NCBI GenBank assembly: GCA_023248495.1
Contig: JAHFEK010000027.1
Coordinates: forward strand, 1-33,435
Direction of reading: 5' to 3'
Origin: Nitrospinales bacterium
Lineage (GTDB): Bacteria > Nitrospinota_A > UBA7883 > JACRGQ01
Length of the DNA stretch: 33,435 nucleotides
Positions 15,628 through 22,618 of this stretch are shown in pieces. Both the position numbers and the translations under genes were made by a program. Positions within the stretch are counted from its first letter, which is position 1, and every line of letters starts with the position of its first letter. The notes below the pieces were generated by a model, which worked only from the letters and a program-made list of their open reading frames with translations, searched no databases and was not told the DNA's origin.

Positions 15628-15656
15628 TTGGCAACTTTTACGGTTTGTGTTAGCAT
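15628..15656 (+). promoter_or_regulatory. Sigma-70-type promoter of the RNA-binding protein gene
   Basis: TTGGCA (15628-15633) and TAGCAT (15651-15656) are separated by 17 bases. The predicted start near 15663 leaves a leader of about 90 bases containing a small hairpin, AGCTT with AAGCT. A long leader is common for cold-responsive RNA-binding protein genes, but no thermosensor can be shown here. Confidence 0.5.
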
Positions 15657-15754
15657 TTAACCGTTATTTATGCTCCGTACAGGTGGATTTATTTAGCTTG
15701 GGCTTAAGCTCCAGCCGGCGGGGTCAATTATGTTACTTGTTTTTTGGAGTTTTA

Positions 15755-16108
15755 ATGGGTAAGAAACTGTATGTGGGCAACCTGCCGTATTCCATGACCG
15801 ATGAAGCGCTGCGCGAACAGTTCGAGCAGGCGGGATCGGTGGAATCAGCAAAGGTAATCATCGACCGGGAAACCAACCGCGGCAAGGGGTTTGGTTTTGT
15901 TGAAATGGCTACCGATGAAGAAGCGGAAGCGGCGATTGCTCAACTCAATGGTGTAAGCGTCGAAGGGCGCGCCTTGCGCGTGGCGGAGGCGAAGCCGATG
16001 GAACCCCGCACCGGTGGTGGTGGCGGCGGACGTGGCGGCTACGGCGGTGGCGGCGGTGGCGGTGGCCGTGGCGGTCGTGGATCCGGTGGTGGCGGCGGAC
16101 GCTATTAA
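15755..16108 (+). CDS. Glycine-rich RRM RNA-binding protein
   Basis: This 117-residue cytoplasmic protein has one RNA-recognition motif at residues about 4-82. RNP2 is LYVGNL and RNP1 is KGFGFVEM, both with the aromatic residues that stack on RNA. The last 35 residues are almost only Gly and Arg (GGGGGRGGYGG pattern), an RGG-like tail that adds non-specific RNA binding. It resembles the Rbp proteins of cyanobacteria and many proteobacteria, often cold-induced. The frame is open upstream to 15647, but ATG 15755 is preceded by TTGGAG at a good distance and starts the RRM. It is monocistronic, with its own promoter and terminator. Confidence 0.95.
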   Translation: MGKKLYVGNLPYSMTDEALREQFEQAGSVESAKVIIDRETNRGKGFGFVEMATDEEAEAAIAQLNGVSVEGRALRVAEAKPMEPRTGGGGGGRGGYGGGGGGGGRGGRGSGGGGGRY

Positions 16109-16128
16109 TCGATAACGAATTTTTTAAT

Positions 16129-16161
16129 AAACCCCGTGGTTTAGGCTGCGGGGTTTTTTTT
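16129..16161 (+). terminator. Rho-independent terminator of the RRM protein gene
   Basis: AAACCCCG (16129-16136) pairs perfectly with CGGGGTTT (16149-16156) around a 12-base loop, and eight T run from 16154 to 16161. It begins 20 bases after the stop. Confidence 0.9.
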
Positions 16162-16239
16162 GTCCGGATTTCCGCTTTTGGCGGATGCTGGCTTAAAAAG
16201 CCGCCGGGTTATCTTCCAGCCCGTTGGTCGTTGGAATAG

Positions 16240-16326
16240 TGGTGCCGAGGGCCGGACTCGAACCGGCACATAGTTGCCTACGGGGGATTTTGAGTCCCCT
16301 GCGTCTACCAATTTCGCCACCCCGGC
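16240..16326 (-). tRNA. tRNA-Leu (anticodon CAA)
   Basis: Read on the minus strand this 87-base gene begins GCCGGGG and ends CCTCGGC, then A and an encoded CCA. The acceptor stem has one G-U pair. The anticodon loop is CTCAAAA between the stems GGGGA and TCCCC, giving anticodon CAA, which reads UUG. A long variable arm and the T-loop GGTTCGAGTCC are present, as expected for a class II leucine tRNA. The discriminator base is A. Confidence 0.96.
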
Positions 16327-16344
16327 ATGAAGAATGGTTGGGGA

Positions 16345-16373
16345 ATTCTAAACCGATTAAAGTTGGCTGTCCA
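16345..16373 (-). promoter_or_regulatory. Promoter of tRNA-Leu
   Basis: On the minus strand TGGACA (16368-16373) and TAGAAT (16345-16350) each match consensus at five of six bases, with a 17-base spacer. The -10 box ends 18 bases before the mature tRNA. It shows the tRNA can be expressed independently of accD. The rest of 16374-16455 shows nothing further. Confidence 0.65.
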
Positions 16374-16455
16374 CCAATTTGCGCGTACCGCCCCGGAAAC
16401 TTTAAATTGCCAATCCCGCCCCTTTTTCCCTCAGCCATCGTATATCCGGACGTTG

Positions 16456-17334
16456 TCAGGCGGTGGCGGGAGGAGAAACGCGGCGGGCCATGTTGGTTCC
16501 CATATGGCGAAGCATTCCGGCGATGGCGGGCTTCAAGTCATCGCGTTTTACAATAACATCCACAAACCCGTGTTCCATGAGGAACTCCGATTTTTGGAAA
16601 CCTTCGGGAAGTTTTTGACGTATCGTCTGCTCAATGACGCGCGGACCGGCGAAGCAGATCAGCGCGTCCGGCTCGGCGATGATGATATCCCCCAGCATGG
16701 CGAACGAGGCGGTAACGCCCCCCGCGGTCGGGTGGGCCAGCACTGATAGATAGGGCAGCCCGGCCTCTTCCAGCCCGGCCAGCGCGGCCGAAGTTTTGGC
16801 CATCTGCATGAGTGAGAACGCGCCTTCCTGCATACGCGCGCCGCCGGAGCAGGAAACGATAATGACCGCCGCGCGGTTGTTCACGGCGCGCTCTATGGTG
16901 CGGGCGATTTTCTCGCCCACCACTGCGCCCATCGAGCCCCCCATAAAGCCAAATTCAAACGCGGCGATTTCAACGGGATACCCGTCCAACTTGCCGCCGC
17001 CGCAGACAATGGCGTCCACCTCGCCACTTTCTTTCTGGGCGTTCTTTATCCGGTCGCGGTACCGCTTGGTATCCTTGAACTTGAGCACGTCCACCGCCTG
17101 CATTTCGGCGTCCGCTTCCTCAAAGGTTCCTTCATCGATCAGCAGCATGATGCGTCGGCGGGCCGGCATGGTGTGGTGCTTGCCGCATTTTTTGCACACC
17201 CGCCAGTTGGCCTCAAATTCGGCGGCGTACACCATCTCGCCGCACCCCTCGCACTTCAGGAAAAGCCCTTCGGGCACCCCTTTCCGCTTTTCGCTTTTGC
17301 CCAGCGGAGTTTTTTTCTTTGTAAACCAGCTCAT
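16456..17334 (-). CDS. accD: Acetyl-CoA carboxylase carboxyltransferase subunit beta
   Basis: AccD forms the carboxyltransferase of acetyl-CoA carboxylase together with AccA and makes malonyl-CoA for fatty acid synthesis. The 292-residue protein has the N-terminal zinc ribbon (C28, C31, C47, C50; C-x2-C-x15-C-x2-C) and a crotonase-like domain with SGGARMQEGAFSLMQMAKT, HPTAGGVTASFAMLGD and FAGPRVIEQTI. ATG 17332-17334 overlaps the leuA stop by four bases, so the two are translationally coupled; the longer upstream frame runs through leuA and is rejected. Coupling to leuA is unusual, since accD is more often next to folC or trp genes. Confidence 0.96.
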   Translation of the reverse strand: MSWFTKKKTPLGKSEKRKGVPEGLFLKCEGCGEMVYAAEFEANWRVCKKCGKHHTMPARRRIMLLIDEGTFEEADAEMQAVDVLKFKDTKRYRDRIKNAQKESGEVDAIVCGGGKLDGYPVEIAAFEFGFMGGSMGAVVGEKIARTIERAVNNRAAVIIVSCSGGARMQEGAFSLMQMAKTSAALAGLEEAGLPYLSVLAHPTAGGVTASFAMLGDIIIAEPDALICFAGPRVIEQTIRQKLPEGFQKSEFLMEHGFVDVIVKRDDLKPAIAGMLRHMGTNMARRVSPPATA

Positions 17335-18854
17335 TTCTTTCCCTGTCTTTCCGCCAACATCCGGTTCAGCGCCGAAACGTACGCCCGCGCGCTGGCCTCC
17401 ACCGTATCGGTGCTCGCCGCGCGCCCGCGCACCACGCACCCCTTGCCGAATGCCACCTGCACGGTGACTTCGCCCACGGCATCCTTGTCACCCGTGATGG
17501 ATCGCACCTGATAGTTCAGGAGCTTTCCCTTCACGCCGGTTATACGGTCGATGGCGTGATAGACCGCGTCTATCGGCCCGTCGCCGTTTGCCGATTCGGT
17601 TATTATCGCACCTTTTTTGTCTTTCAGCTTCACCGTGGCGGTCGGCACGGTGCCATTGCCGGTGGTGACCTGAAAGTACACCACTTCCCACATGTGGCCG
17701 GGCTGCGCGATCTCGTCACCGATGACCGCTTCCAAGTCCTCGTCGAAGACCTCTTTTTTCTTGTCGGCCAGCGTTTTAAACCGCTCGAACGCCATGTCCA
17801 GCTGTTCTTTGTTCAGGCTGAATCCCAGATCGGCCATTTTTTTACCAAAGGCGTGGCGGCCGCTGTGCTTGCCCATCACCATTTTATTTTCGGAGAGGCC
17901 GATCTCCTGCGGCGTCATGATTTCGTAGGTCTCGCGCCGCTTCATCATGCCGTCCTGATGGATTCCCGATTCGTGGGCGAACGCGTTCGCGCCGACGATG
18001 GCCTTGTTCGGTTGAACGGCGATGCCGGTGACGGCGGTGAGCAGCTTGCTGGTTTTGTAAATTTCCCGCGTGCGGATGCCGGTGCCGTGCTTCAGGTTAT
18101 CGCGCCGCACTGTAAGCGCCATCACCACCTCTTCCAGCGAGGCGTTGCCTGCGCGTTCGCCGATGCCGTTGATGGTGCATTCGATCTGCCGCGCGCCGTT
18201 CTGCACGGCGGTCAGCGAATTTGCCACCGCCAGCCCCAGATCGTCGTGGCAATGCACGCTGATGACCGCGTTTTTGATGTTCGGCACGTTGCTTACGATT
18301 CCGGCTATCAGCGCGCCGTATTCCGCCGGGATGGCGTAGCCGACCGTATCCGGTATATTCACGGTGGTGGCGCCGGCCGTTATCGCCGCCGCGATGATCT
18401 CGTACAGAAATTCCGGGTCGCTGCGCGTGGCGTCCTCGCACGAGAATTCGATATCCTTGGTGTATTTGCGGGCCATCGCGATGCCGGCCACGGTCATGGC
18501 GGTCACCTCGGGGCGCGTCTTCTTCAGCTTGTGCTTCATGTGGATTTCGGAAGTGCTGATGAAAACGTGGATGCGCTTCCGCTTGGCCGGTTTCAGGGCC
18601 AGCCCCGCCGCCGTAATATCCTTTTCCACCATCCGGGCCAAGCCGCAAATCACCGGCCCCGAAACTTTTTTGGCTATCAGGTTCACCGCCGCGAAATCCC
18701 CATCGCTGGTGACGGGAAACCCGGCCTCTATCACGTCGACGTTCAGCGAGGCCAATTGGCGGGCCATTTGCAGCTTTTCATCGATGTTCATGGAAAAGCC
18801 GGGCGATTGCTCGCCGTCGCGCAGCGTGGTATCGAAAATGGTTATGTTTGCCAT
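17331..18854 (-). CDS. leuA: 2-isopropylmalate synthase
   Basis: LeuA condenses acetyl-CoA with 2-oxoisovalerate, the first committed step of leucine synthesis. The 507-residue protein has the catalytic TIM barrel with FDTTLRDGEQSPGFSM at the N-terminus, the HCHDDLGLAVANSL metal-binding signature, the INGIGERAGNASLEEVVM segment and HESGIHQDGM. Residues from about 375 on form the C-terminal regulatory domain that senses leucine. A moderate ribosome site (AAGGGA) precedes the ATG. No other leucine gene is nearby; accD follows in the same operon. Both products consume acetyl-CoA, which may explain the pairing. Confidence 0.96.
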   Translation of the reverse strand: MANITIFDTTLRDGEQSPGFSMNIDEKLQMARQLASLNVDVIEAGFPVTSDGDFAAVNLIAKKVSGPVICGLARMVEKDITAAGLALKPAKRKRIHVFISTSEIHMKHKLKKTRPEVTAMTVAGIAMARKYTKDIEFSCEDATRSDPEFLYEIIAAAITAGATTVNIPDTVGYAIPAEYGALIAGIVSNVPNIKNAVISVHCHDDLGLAVANSLTAVQNGARQIECTINGIGERAGNASLEEVVMALTVRRDNLKHGTGIRTREIYKTSKLLTAVTGIAVQPNKAIVGANAFAHESGIHQDGMMKRRETYEIMTPQEIGLSENKMVMGKHSGRHAFGKKMADLGFSLNKEQLDMAFERFKTLADKKKEVFDEDLEAVIGDEIAQPGHMWEVVYFQVTTGNGTVPTATVKLKDKKGAIITESANGDGPIDAVYHAIDRITGVKGKLLNYQVRSITGDKDAVGEVTVQVAFGKGCVVRGRAASTDTVEASARAYVSALNRMLAERQGKK

Positions 18855-18891
18855 AAATTAATCCCTTATCCTGCCTATATTAAACGATTAA

Positions 18892-18905
18892 CGCCATAAT
18901 TGGCG
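18892..18905. promoter_or_regulatory. Small palindrome upstream of leuA
   Basis: CGCCA and TGGCG flank TAAT as a perfect 5-bp inverted repeat, 38 bases upstream of leuA. It could be an operator or a leader hairpin. I saw no leucine-rich leader peptide and no T-box consensus. Confidence 0.25.
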
Positions 18906-19164
18906 AAAAAGTGGTGCCTTAAACCGTGGGGGATTAAAGGCTTAGAAGGAGGAGGCGGACAGGAAAGGTGAATGCGACGTTTGTGCGCGCGACGCGCCAC
19001 TTATCGGACGAGATCGTCAGTTTCGGATTGATATGTGTTTCCATATGCGATCATTCTATTGCATTACCTCGCCGCCTCAAAGTTCTTTTTGCGGCGAAGA
19101 GCCCATTCCCGCTTTGCGGAGCATCTCTTAGCCATGTGCAATTTTTTATATCATGGCTGATACT

Positions 19165-19176
19165 TTTGTATACAAA
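19165..19176. promoter_or_regulatory. Perfect 12-bp palindrome, possible operator
   Basis: TTTGTATACAAA is exactly self-complementary and lies in non-coding DNA. It may be a dimeric regulator site. No adjacent promoter could be fixed. Confidence 0.25.
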
Positions 19177-19290
19177 CCCGTGAACGCCGTCATTGCCATG
19201 TCATTGATAATAAATGGTTCATTAACGGCACGGTGATTGCTCTGTTTCTGTTGCAGGTGGAAATACCTACTATTTCCTCCTCTCCGGTTA

Positions 19291-19328
19291 GGGGTGGGCA
19301 CCTCCCACTGTCCACCCCATTTTTTTTT
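19291..19328 (+). terminator. Rho-independent terminator of an unidentified + strand transcript
   Basis: GGGGTGG (19291-19297) pairs with CCACCCC (19312-19318), followed by A and nine T. Inside the loop GTGGG and CCCAC offer an alternative smaller hairpin, so two exclusive folds are possible. No protein gene lies upstream on this strand closer than the RRM gene. Confidence 0.65.
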
Positions 19329-19451
19329 CCCTCAAAAGTTACCCTCAAGACAACCGATAAAAAACCCGCCATTTCAAATCGGACGTAGAATATAGCTGTA
19401 AGCGGATACCGCTTATCCGTTTGGTTAACCGATAACGGAAAGGAAAAAACC

Positions 19452-19856
19452 ATGTTTGATAAATGCGGATCTGATAAAAAAGAGTGCGTCAACCGGTTCT
19501 GCTATTGCCGCTGCTTCGGCTGCGCCCTGTTTGTTGCCGTGGCGGTTTTGCTGGCGGGATTCGTGGTGCAACTGCTCTGGAATGCCCTGATCCCTGCCAT
19601 CTTCGCGCTGGGAACAATTTCCTTCGTGCAAGCGCTGGGATTGCTGATCCTTGCGCGGCTGTTGTTCGGTTCCTGCGGACACCGGCGCGGCCATCACGGT
19701 CACCGCCACGGCGGATGGTGCGGATGGGCCAAGAAGGATGCCGCCGAATGCGGGGACTGGAAACACTACGATGCCTGGTGGCATGAAGAAGGAAAAGAAT
19801 CTTTTAAGAAGTATGCCGCTGGCAAAAAAGAGAACAAGGACGCCCAAAACCTTTAG
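19452..19856 (+). CDS. Small Cys/His-rich membrane protein, unknown function
   Basis: This 134-residue protein begins with a cysteine-rich cytoplasmic or periplasmic segment (C5, C12, C17, C19, C21, C24). Two membrane segments follow (about 25-42 and 46-74), joined by LLWNALIPAIF and ending SFVQALGLLILARLLFG. Next comes a His/Gly-rich stretch (HRRGHHGHRHGG) and a charged tail. The WN-x3-P-x-IF and QALGLL-x-L-x-R-x-LFG pattern recurs in uncharacterised small membrane proteins of other bacteria, from general knowledge. The Cys and His clusters suggest metal binding. AAAGGA precedes the ATG. The leader contains AAGCGG, ATA and CCGCTT as a hairpin just upstream. It is transcribed alone. Confidence 0.75.
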   Translation: MFDKCGSDKKECVNRFCYCRCFGCALFVAVAVLLAGFVVQLLWNALIPAIFALGTISFVQALGLLILARLLFGSCGHRRGHHGHRHGGWCGWAKKDAAECGDWKHYDAWWHEEGKESFKKYAAGKKENKDAQNL

Positions 19857-19860
19857 CAGG

Positions 19861-19920
19861 ATGCAGTCCCGCTGGAGTTTACCCCGGAGCCCCTTGACGG
19901 GGACTCCGGCGGGGTTGCAT
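19861..19920. repeat. 60-base imperfect palindrome between convergent genes
   Basis: ATGCAGTCCCGC (19861-19872) pairs at 10 of 12 positions with GCGGGGTTGCAT (19909-19920). Inner arms CCGGAG and CTCCGG, then CCC and GGG, continue the stem around TTGAC. It lies between the stops of the small membrane protein and gspK. It lacks a T-run and may act as a bidirectional transcript barrier. Confidence 0.6.
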
Positions 19921-19928
19921 GGTCGCAT

Positions 19929-20864
19929 CTACCGACGGGGAGAGATGACAGGTTCTTTCTTTGGGATGGGGGGTTCGTAGTAATCGTCGGTCCAATCCAA
20001 CAACGTGAGGCGGCGGGCGGCGGTTTTGCGCACCACCGCGCGCACCGAATGAGTCAAGGCGCTCCCCTCGAAACGGCCGGTGGCGACAATCGCAAAGGTA
20101 TCCGATTTGCCGTTTGGATCGGGAACGGCGTTGTGACTGCGCGCATCCATGATGCCGTCCACCTGGTTTGGGGGCATACCGGATGCCAACAAAGCCTCGG
20201 GGGATGCGGTGTTTAGATTCAGCGCCCCGGCGGAATAAACGGTCAGGACTTTTTCCAGCACGTCGAACATTTTCGGGGAAACCCCTTTGACCCGCCGCAG
20301 CTCCGCCACGCTGTCGAAATCGCCGTTCTTGGCTTTATACGGCGGTTTCAGCGTCTGGTAATAATCGCTCTCGGCGCCGTTGGCGCGATGGTAATCGTCC
20401 GCGTCGGCCCAATCGAGGATGCCGTCGATAGCCGTATCCGCCCCTTCTATACCATCCGGAAAGAGGGTCGCGAAAAGGCGGCGCAATCCCGCTTCGTCCC
20501 GCGCCAACGCGTTGAGATTCAACTTTGCGTTCTCGTCGGTGATGACGTAGCTCACCAATCCGCCGCCGAACTTCACCAGCCGCGGCGCAAACTCGGCCTC
20601 TTTCAGATCGTCGCCCGCGCGCCCCAAAATGTTCTGTCCCTCTTTGGCATACACATAATCGAAATCCTCCAGCAGTTCCGCGAAGGCCATCTGCGCACCG
20701 GCGCGGGCAAGATAATAGGCCTCGCGCCCTTCTTTGAAGTTGCGCACCGCCCCTATATCGCCGCGCGCGCTCATCGCCATCTCGGCCGCCAACGCCGCCA
20801 ATATCACCAGCAGCCAGATCACCAGCAGCAGCGCGATACCCCGTTCGCCCCGCAACGGCCTCAC
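19929..20864 (-). CDS. gspK: Type II secretion minor pseudopilin GspK, GTG start
   Basis: GspK caps the pseudopilus tip of the type II secretion system in the periplasm. The 311-residue protein starts with RGERGIALLLVIWLLVILAALA: a Gly before the hydrophobic helix, and no Glu at +5, as is usual for GspK. Large insert regions follow, with the NLNALARDEAGLRRLF segment and a helix-hairpin-helix-like LNLNTASPEALLASG. The frame is open to 20924, but GTG 20864 overlaps the gspJ stop by four bases and starts the signal, so it is chosen. It is the last gene of a four-gene overlapping operon. gspL and gspM, which usually follow, are absent. Confidence 0.93.
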   Translation of the reverse strand: MRPLRGERGIALLLVIWLLVILAALAAEMAMSARGDIGAVRNFKEGREAYYLARAGAQMAFAELLEDFDYVYAKEGQNILGRAGDDLKEAEFAPRLVKFGGGLVSYVITDENAKLNLNALARDEAGLRRLFATLFPDGIEGADTAIDGILDWADADDYHRANGAESDYYQTLKPPYKAKNGDFDSVAELRRVKGVSPKMFDVLEKVLTVYSAGALNLNTASPEALLASGMPPNQVDGIMDARSHNAVPDPNGKSDTFAIVATGRFEGSALTHSVRAVVRKTAARRLTLLDWTDDYYEPPIPKKEPVISPRR

Positions 20865-21520
20865 TGTTTCACCTCCGGGGCCACGATGCCGCCCGGCTCT
20901 ATCCGCACGGTGAGCGGCGGCCACGCAAACGGATCGTTGCTTTCCGCCGCCGTCAGGGACAGCCGCGCGGCCAGCGGCATCTTATCCAGCTCTTTATCGT
21001 CCACGCTTTTTCCGCGCCAGACATCCTTCGCCTCGCTCCCTTCTCCTTCGTGGTAGAGGTACTCGCATTTAAAATCCTTTATCTTTCCCTCTCCCATCGG
21101 GATGTCCGTCCACTTCACTTCTTCAAGCGGCGTATGCGGATCGAACGGCGCTTCGGAAAATAACAGCGTCTTCTTCTCCGCGTCGAACGAAAGCCGTTGC
21201 AGATAAAAACCGTCGGCATCCGCCAGTGCCTTGAGGCGTGGGGCATTCGCCACGAAAAGGAGCTTGTCCGCTTCACCGTGGAAGGCGAGAAATTTATCAT
21301 TCTTTACATTGACGAAATATGTTTGCCGCGCGCTTTTGAGCTGTCCCGCGATGAGCCCTATCCCCTCGGTGAGGTCGTAATGCCCCTCCATCCGCGCACG
21401 CCCCGCCTCCCACGAGCGGAGCGAAAGATGAAACCCGGTGGTGAGGATGGCGGTGATCGCCGCGAGCAGGGTGATGGCGATCAGCAATTCAAGCAGGGTG
21501 AAACCGCGCTGGTTCTTCAC
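20861..21520 (-). CDS. gspJ: Type II secretion minor pseudopilin GspJ
   Basis: This 219-residue tip pseudopilin has a prepilin-peptidase site, RG before FTLLELLIAITLLAAI, with Glu at +5. The periplasmic domain contains RSWEAGRARMEGHYDLTEGIGLIAGQL, similar to GspJ proteins, which hold a conserved Arg-rich helix after the membrane anchor. It overlaps gspI by four bases at its start and gspK by four at its end. It partners with GspI and GspK at the pseudopilus tip. Confidence 0.92.
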   Translation of the reverse strand: MKNQRGFTLLELLIAITLLAAITAILTTGFHLSLRSWEAGRARMEGHYDLTEGIGLIAGQLKSARQTYFVNVKNDKFLAFHGEADKLLFVANAPRLKALADADGFYLQRLSFDAEKKTLLFSEAPFDPHTPLEEVKWTDIPMGEGKIKDFKCEYLYHEGEGSEAKDVWRGKSVDDKELDKMPLAARLSLTAAESNDPFAWPPLTVRIEPGGIVAPEVKQ

Positions 21521-21945
21521 CGGTTCGCCTCCACCACCGCTTTAATTGTGTTGAGGACAAGTTCTTTGGCGGAAGCGCCATCTTGCCATTCCACTTTCAC
21601 CGCAAGGCGGTACAAGGCCACCCGCTCGGCGGCATCGCGCGGGGTGTTTTTGTCCTTCCGCCCCACCGGCTCTTTGTATTCCTCGAGGGTGGTTTTAAAC
21701 GAGTAGTCGGGATTGCCGGGAAACGTCCCCTGTTCGTTCACCGGCGTGAAGGGACTTTGGGCCAAAAGTTCCTCCAGCTTTTCACCGCCCACCACCGCCG
21801 CGCGGGCGTGGCGTTCGCTCCGCTCGATGTTACGCAGGGTGCCGCCATAAAGGTGAAAGATGGCGGTAAACGACACGGCGAGAATGGTGACGGCCACGAG
21901 TATCTCCAACAGCGTAAAGCCACGCTCGTGAGTTCCGCGGTTCAT
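21517..21945 (-). CDS. gspI: Type II secretion minor pseudopilin GspI
   Basis: This is a 142-residue pseudopilin. The N-terminus is MNRGTHERGFTLLEILVAV with cleavage expected after Gly, Phe at +1 and Glu at +5. The later segment RSERHARAAVVGGEKLEEL matches the conserved region of GspI, where the family has an A-x-x-v-A-e-k-l pattern. Four-base overlaps with gspH and gspJ indicate strict co-translation. The length is slightly above the usual 120 to 130 residues. Confidence 0.9.
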   Translation of the reverse strand: MNRGTHERGFTLLEILVAVTILAVSFTAIFHLYGGTLRNIERSERHARAAVVGGEKLEELLAQSPFTPVNEQGTFPGNPDYSFKTTLEEYKEPVGRKDKNTPRDAAERVALYRLAVKVEWQDGASAKELVLNTIKAVVEANR

Positions 21946-22445
21946 TTTCCCGCCGCCTCGTGGCGGAGCACTCCCGCGCGGCCGGAGAGCGGGTCGAGGG
22001 TTACGCGGTAGCCGCCTTTATCATCGGCGCTATCCGCTTTGGAGGCGGTAACGGCGAGATCGCACGCGGTGGCGGTGCCGGCGGGACTGAACTCCAATAG
22101 CAGCAACCCGCCATGGGGTGTCCAGACTTTTACCGCATCGGGAATTTTCACCACTTGGCCGTTGAACGCCCCCGCCGGACTCCCGGCATCGAACCGCCCC
22201 TCGATGGCGTAGGCCGCCTTTTGGGCCGGATCAATGACGGTGGAAAAAACCGTTTTACGCGCGATGGCTTCCTGCCGGGTCAGACGCATGAGGGCCGCCA
22301 TCTCCCCGGCCACGGATTTTAGCTCCGCCCGTTCGAGGGAACGCGCGAAGAACGGCACCCCCAGCCCCGCCACCATCGCGATGACCGCCATCACGATAAG
22401 CAGTTCCACGAGGGTGTAGCCGGCCCGTCCGTCCCTGTTCGTCAT
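21942..22445 (-). CDS. gspH: Type II secretion pseudopilin GspH-like
   Basis: The 167-residue protein has the site RAGYTLVELLIVMAVIAMVAG with Tyr instead of Phe at +1 and Glu at +5. It then shows the GspH/FimT pattern with LTRQEAIARKT and a beta-rich C-terminal half. It is the first gene of gspHIJK. The frame is open to a TTG at 22481, but ATG 22445 lies next to the cleavage motif. A minus-strand promoter ends so close that the message would be leaderless. gspG and the assembly ATPase are not in this window, so the core system must be encoded elsewhere. FimT of type IV pili is the alternative, made less likely by gspI, gspJ and gspK. Confidence 0.85.
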   Translation of the reverse strand: MTNRDGRAGYTLVELLIVMAVIAMVAGLGVPFFARSLERAELKSVAGEMAALMRLTRQEAIARKTVFSTVIDPAQKAAYAIEGRFDAGSPAGAFNGQVVKIPDAVKVWTPHGGLLLLEFSPAGTATACDLAVTASKADSADDKGGYRVTLDPLSGRAGVLRHEAAGK

Positions 22446-22451
22446 GGAAAC

Positions 22452-22481
22452 AGGATACCGGGTGAGCGGGGAGCACGGCAA
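22452..22481 (-). promoter_or_regulatory. Promoter of gspHIJK
   Basis: On the minus strand TTGCCG (22476-22481) and TATCCT (22452-22457) are 18 bases apart. The expected start falls within a base or two of the gspH ATG (22445), so the message may be leaderless. The spacing is slightly long. Confidence 0.4.
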
Positions 22482-22511
22482 GGAAAAGGGGAGGGCTTAT
22501 CCGTGCAGTGA

Positions 22512-22571
22512 CGCGGGCACTCCCGCTCGTGGCGTGTCCGCGCTTGACAGGATGGAGAAAGGGGAGATAAT
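22512..22571 (+). promoter_or_regulatory. Promoter of the tetR-MFP-RND operon
   Basis: A consensus -35 TTGACA (22544-22549) and GATAAT (22566-22571) are separated by 16 bases. Immediately upstream, CGCGGGCAC (22512-22520) and GTGTCCGCG (22534-22542) form a 9-bp inverted repeat with one G-T pair, which could be a second regulator site shared with the divergent gsp promoter. Confidence 0.8.
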
Positions 22572-22580
22572 GTGCTTTGA

Positions 22581-22596
22581 CCGACCGGTTGGTCGG
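22581..22596. promoter_or_regulatory. TetR-family operator
   Basis: CCGACC and GGTCGG flank GGTT as a perfect 6-bp inverted repeat covering the predicted transcription start, 23 bases before the regulator's start codon. The ACCGACCGGT-like form is common for TetR-family operators of efflux operons. Autorepression is the natural reading. Confidence 0.75.
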
Positions 22597-22618
22597 CTGA
22601 TTAATTTCAGGAGGAATT

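Larger units (their letters stand above)
18906..19328 (+). other. Structured region without a recognised gene, ending in a terminator
   Basis: No convincing protein gene is visible. An AAGGAGGAGG stretch near 18946 and a GTG-initiated 71-codon frame at 18968-19183 exist, but the protein has no coding character. Structural elements are AGCCATG (19130-19136) with CATGGCT (19152-19158), the perfect 12-bp palindrome TTTGTATACAAA (19165-19176), and a terminator at 19291-19328. A + strand terminator with no gene before it suggests a small RNA somewhere in 19130-19328. Confidence 0.3.

Noticed and set aside
16011-16105. GGC/GGT tandem repeats as a separate repeat element
   Set aside because: They encode the Gly/Arg tail of the RRM protein in frame and need no other explanation.
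18855-18960. T-box or leader-peptide attenuator upstream of leuA
   Set aside because: I looked for the T-box consensus, Leu codon runs and a terminator. Only a 5-bp palindrome was found.
18968-19183. 71-codon frame starting GTG in the empty region
   Set aside because: It has a purine-rich stretch upstream but an amino-acid makeup without domain character, and it runs through hairpins and a palindrome. A real gene is not excluded but cannot be supported.
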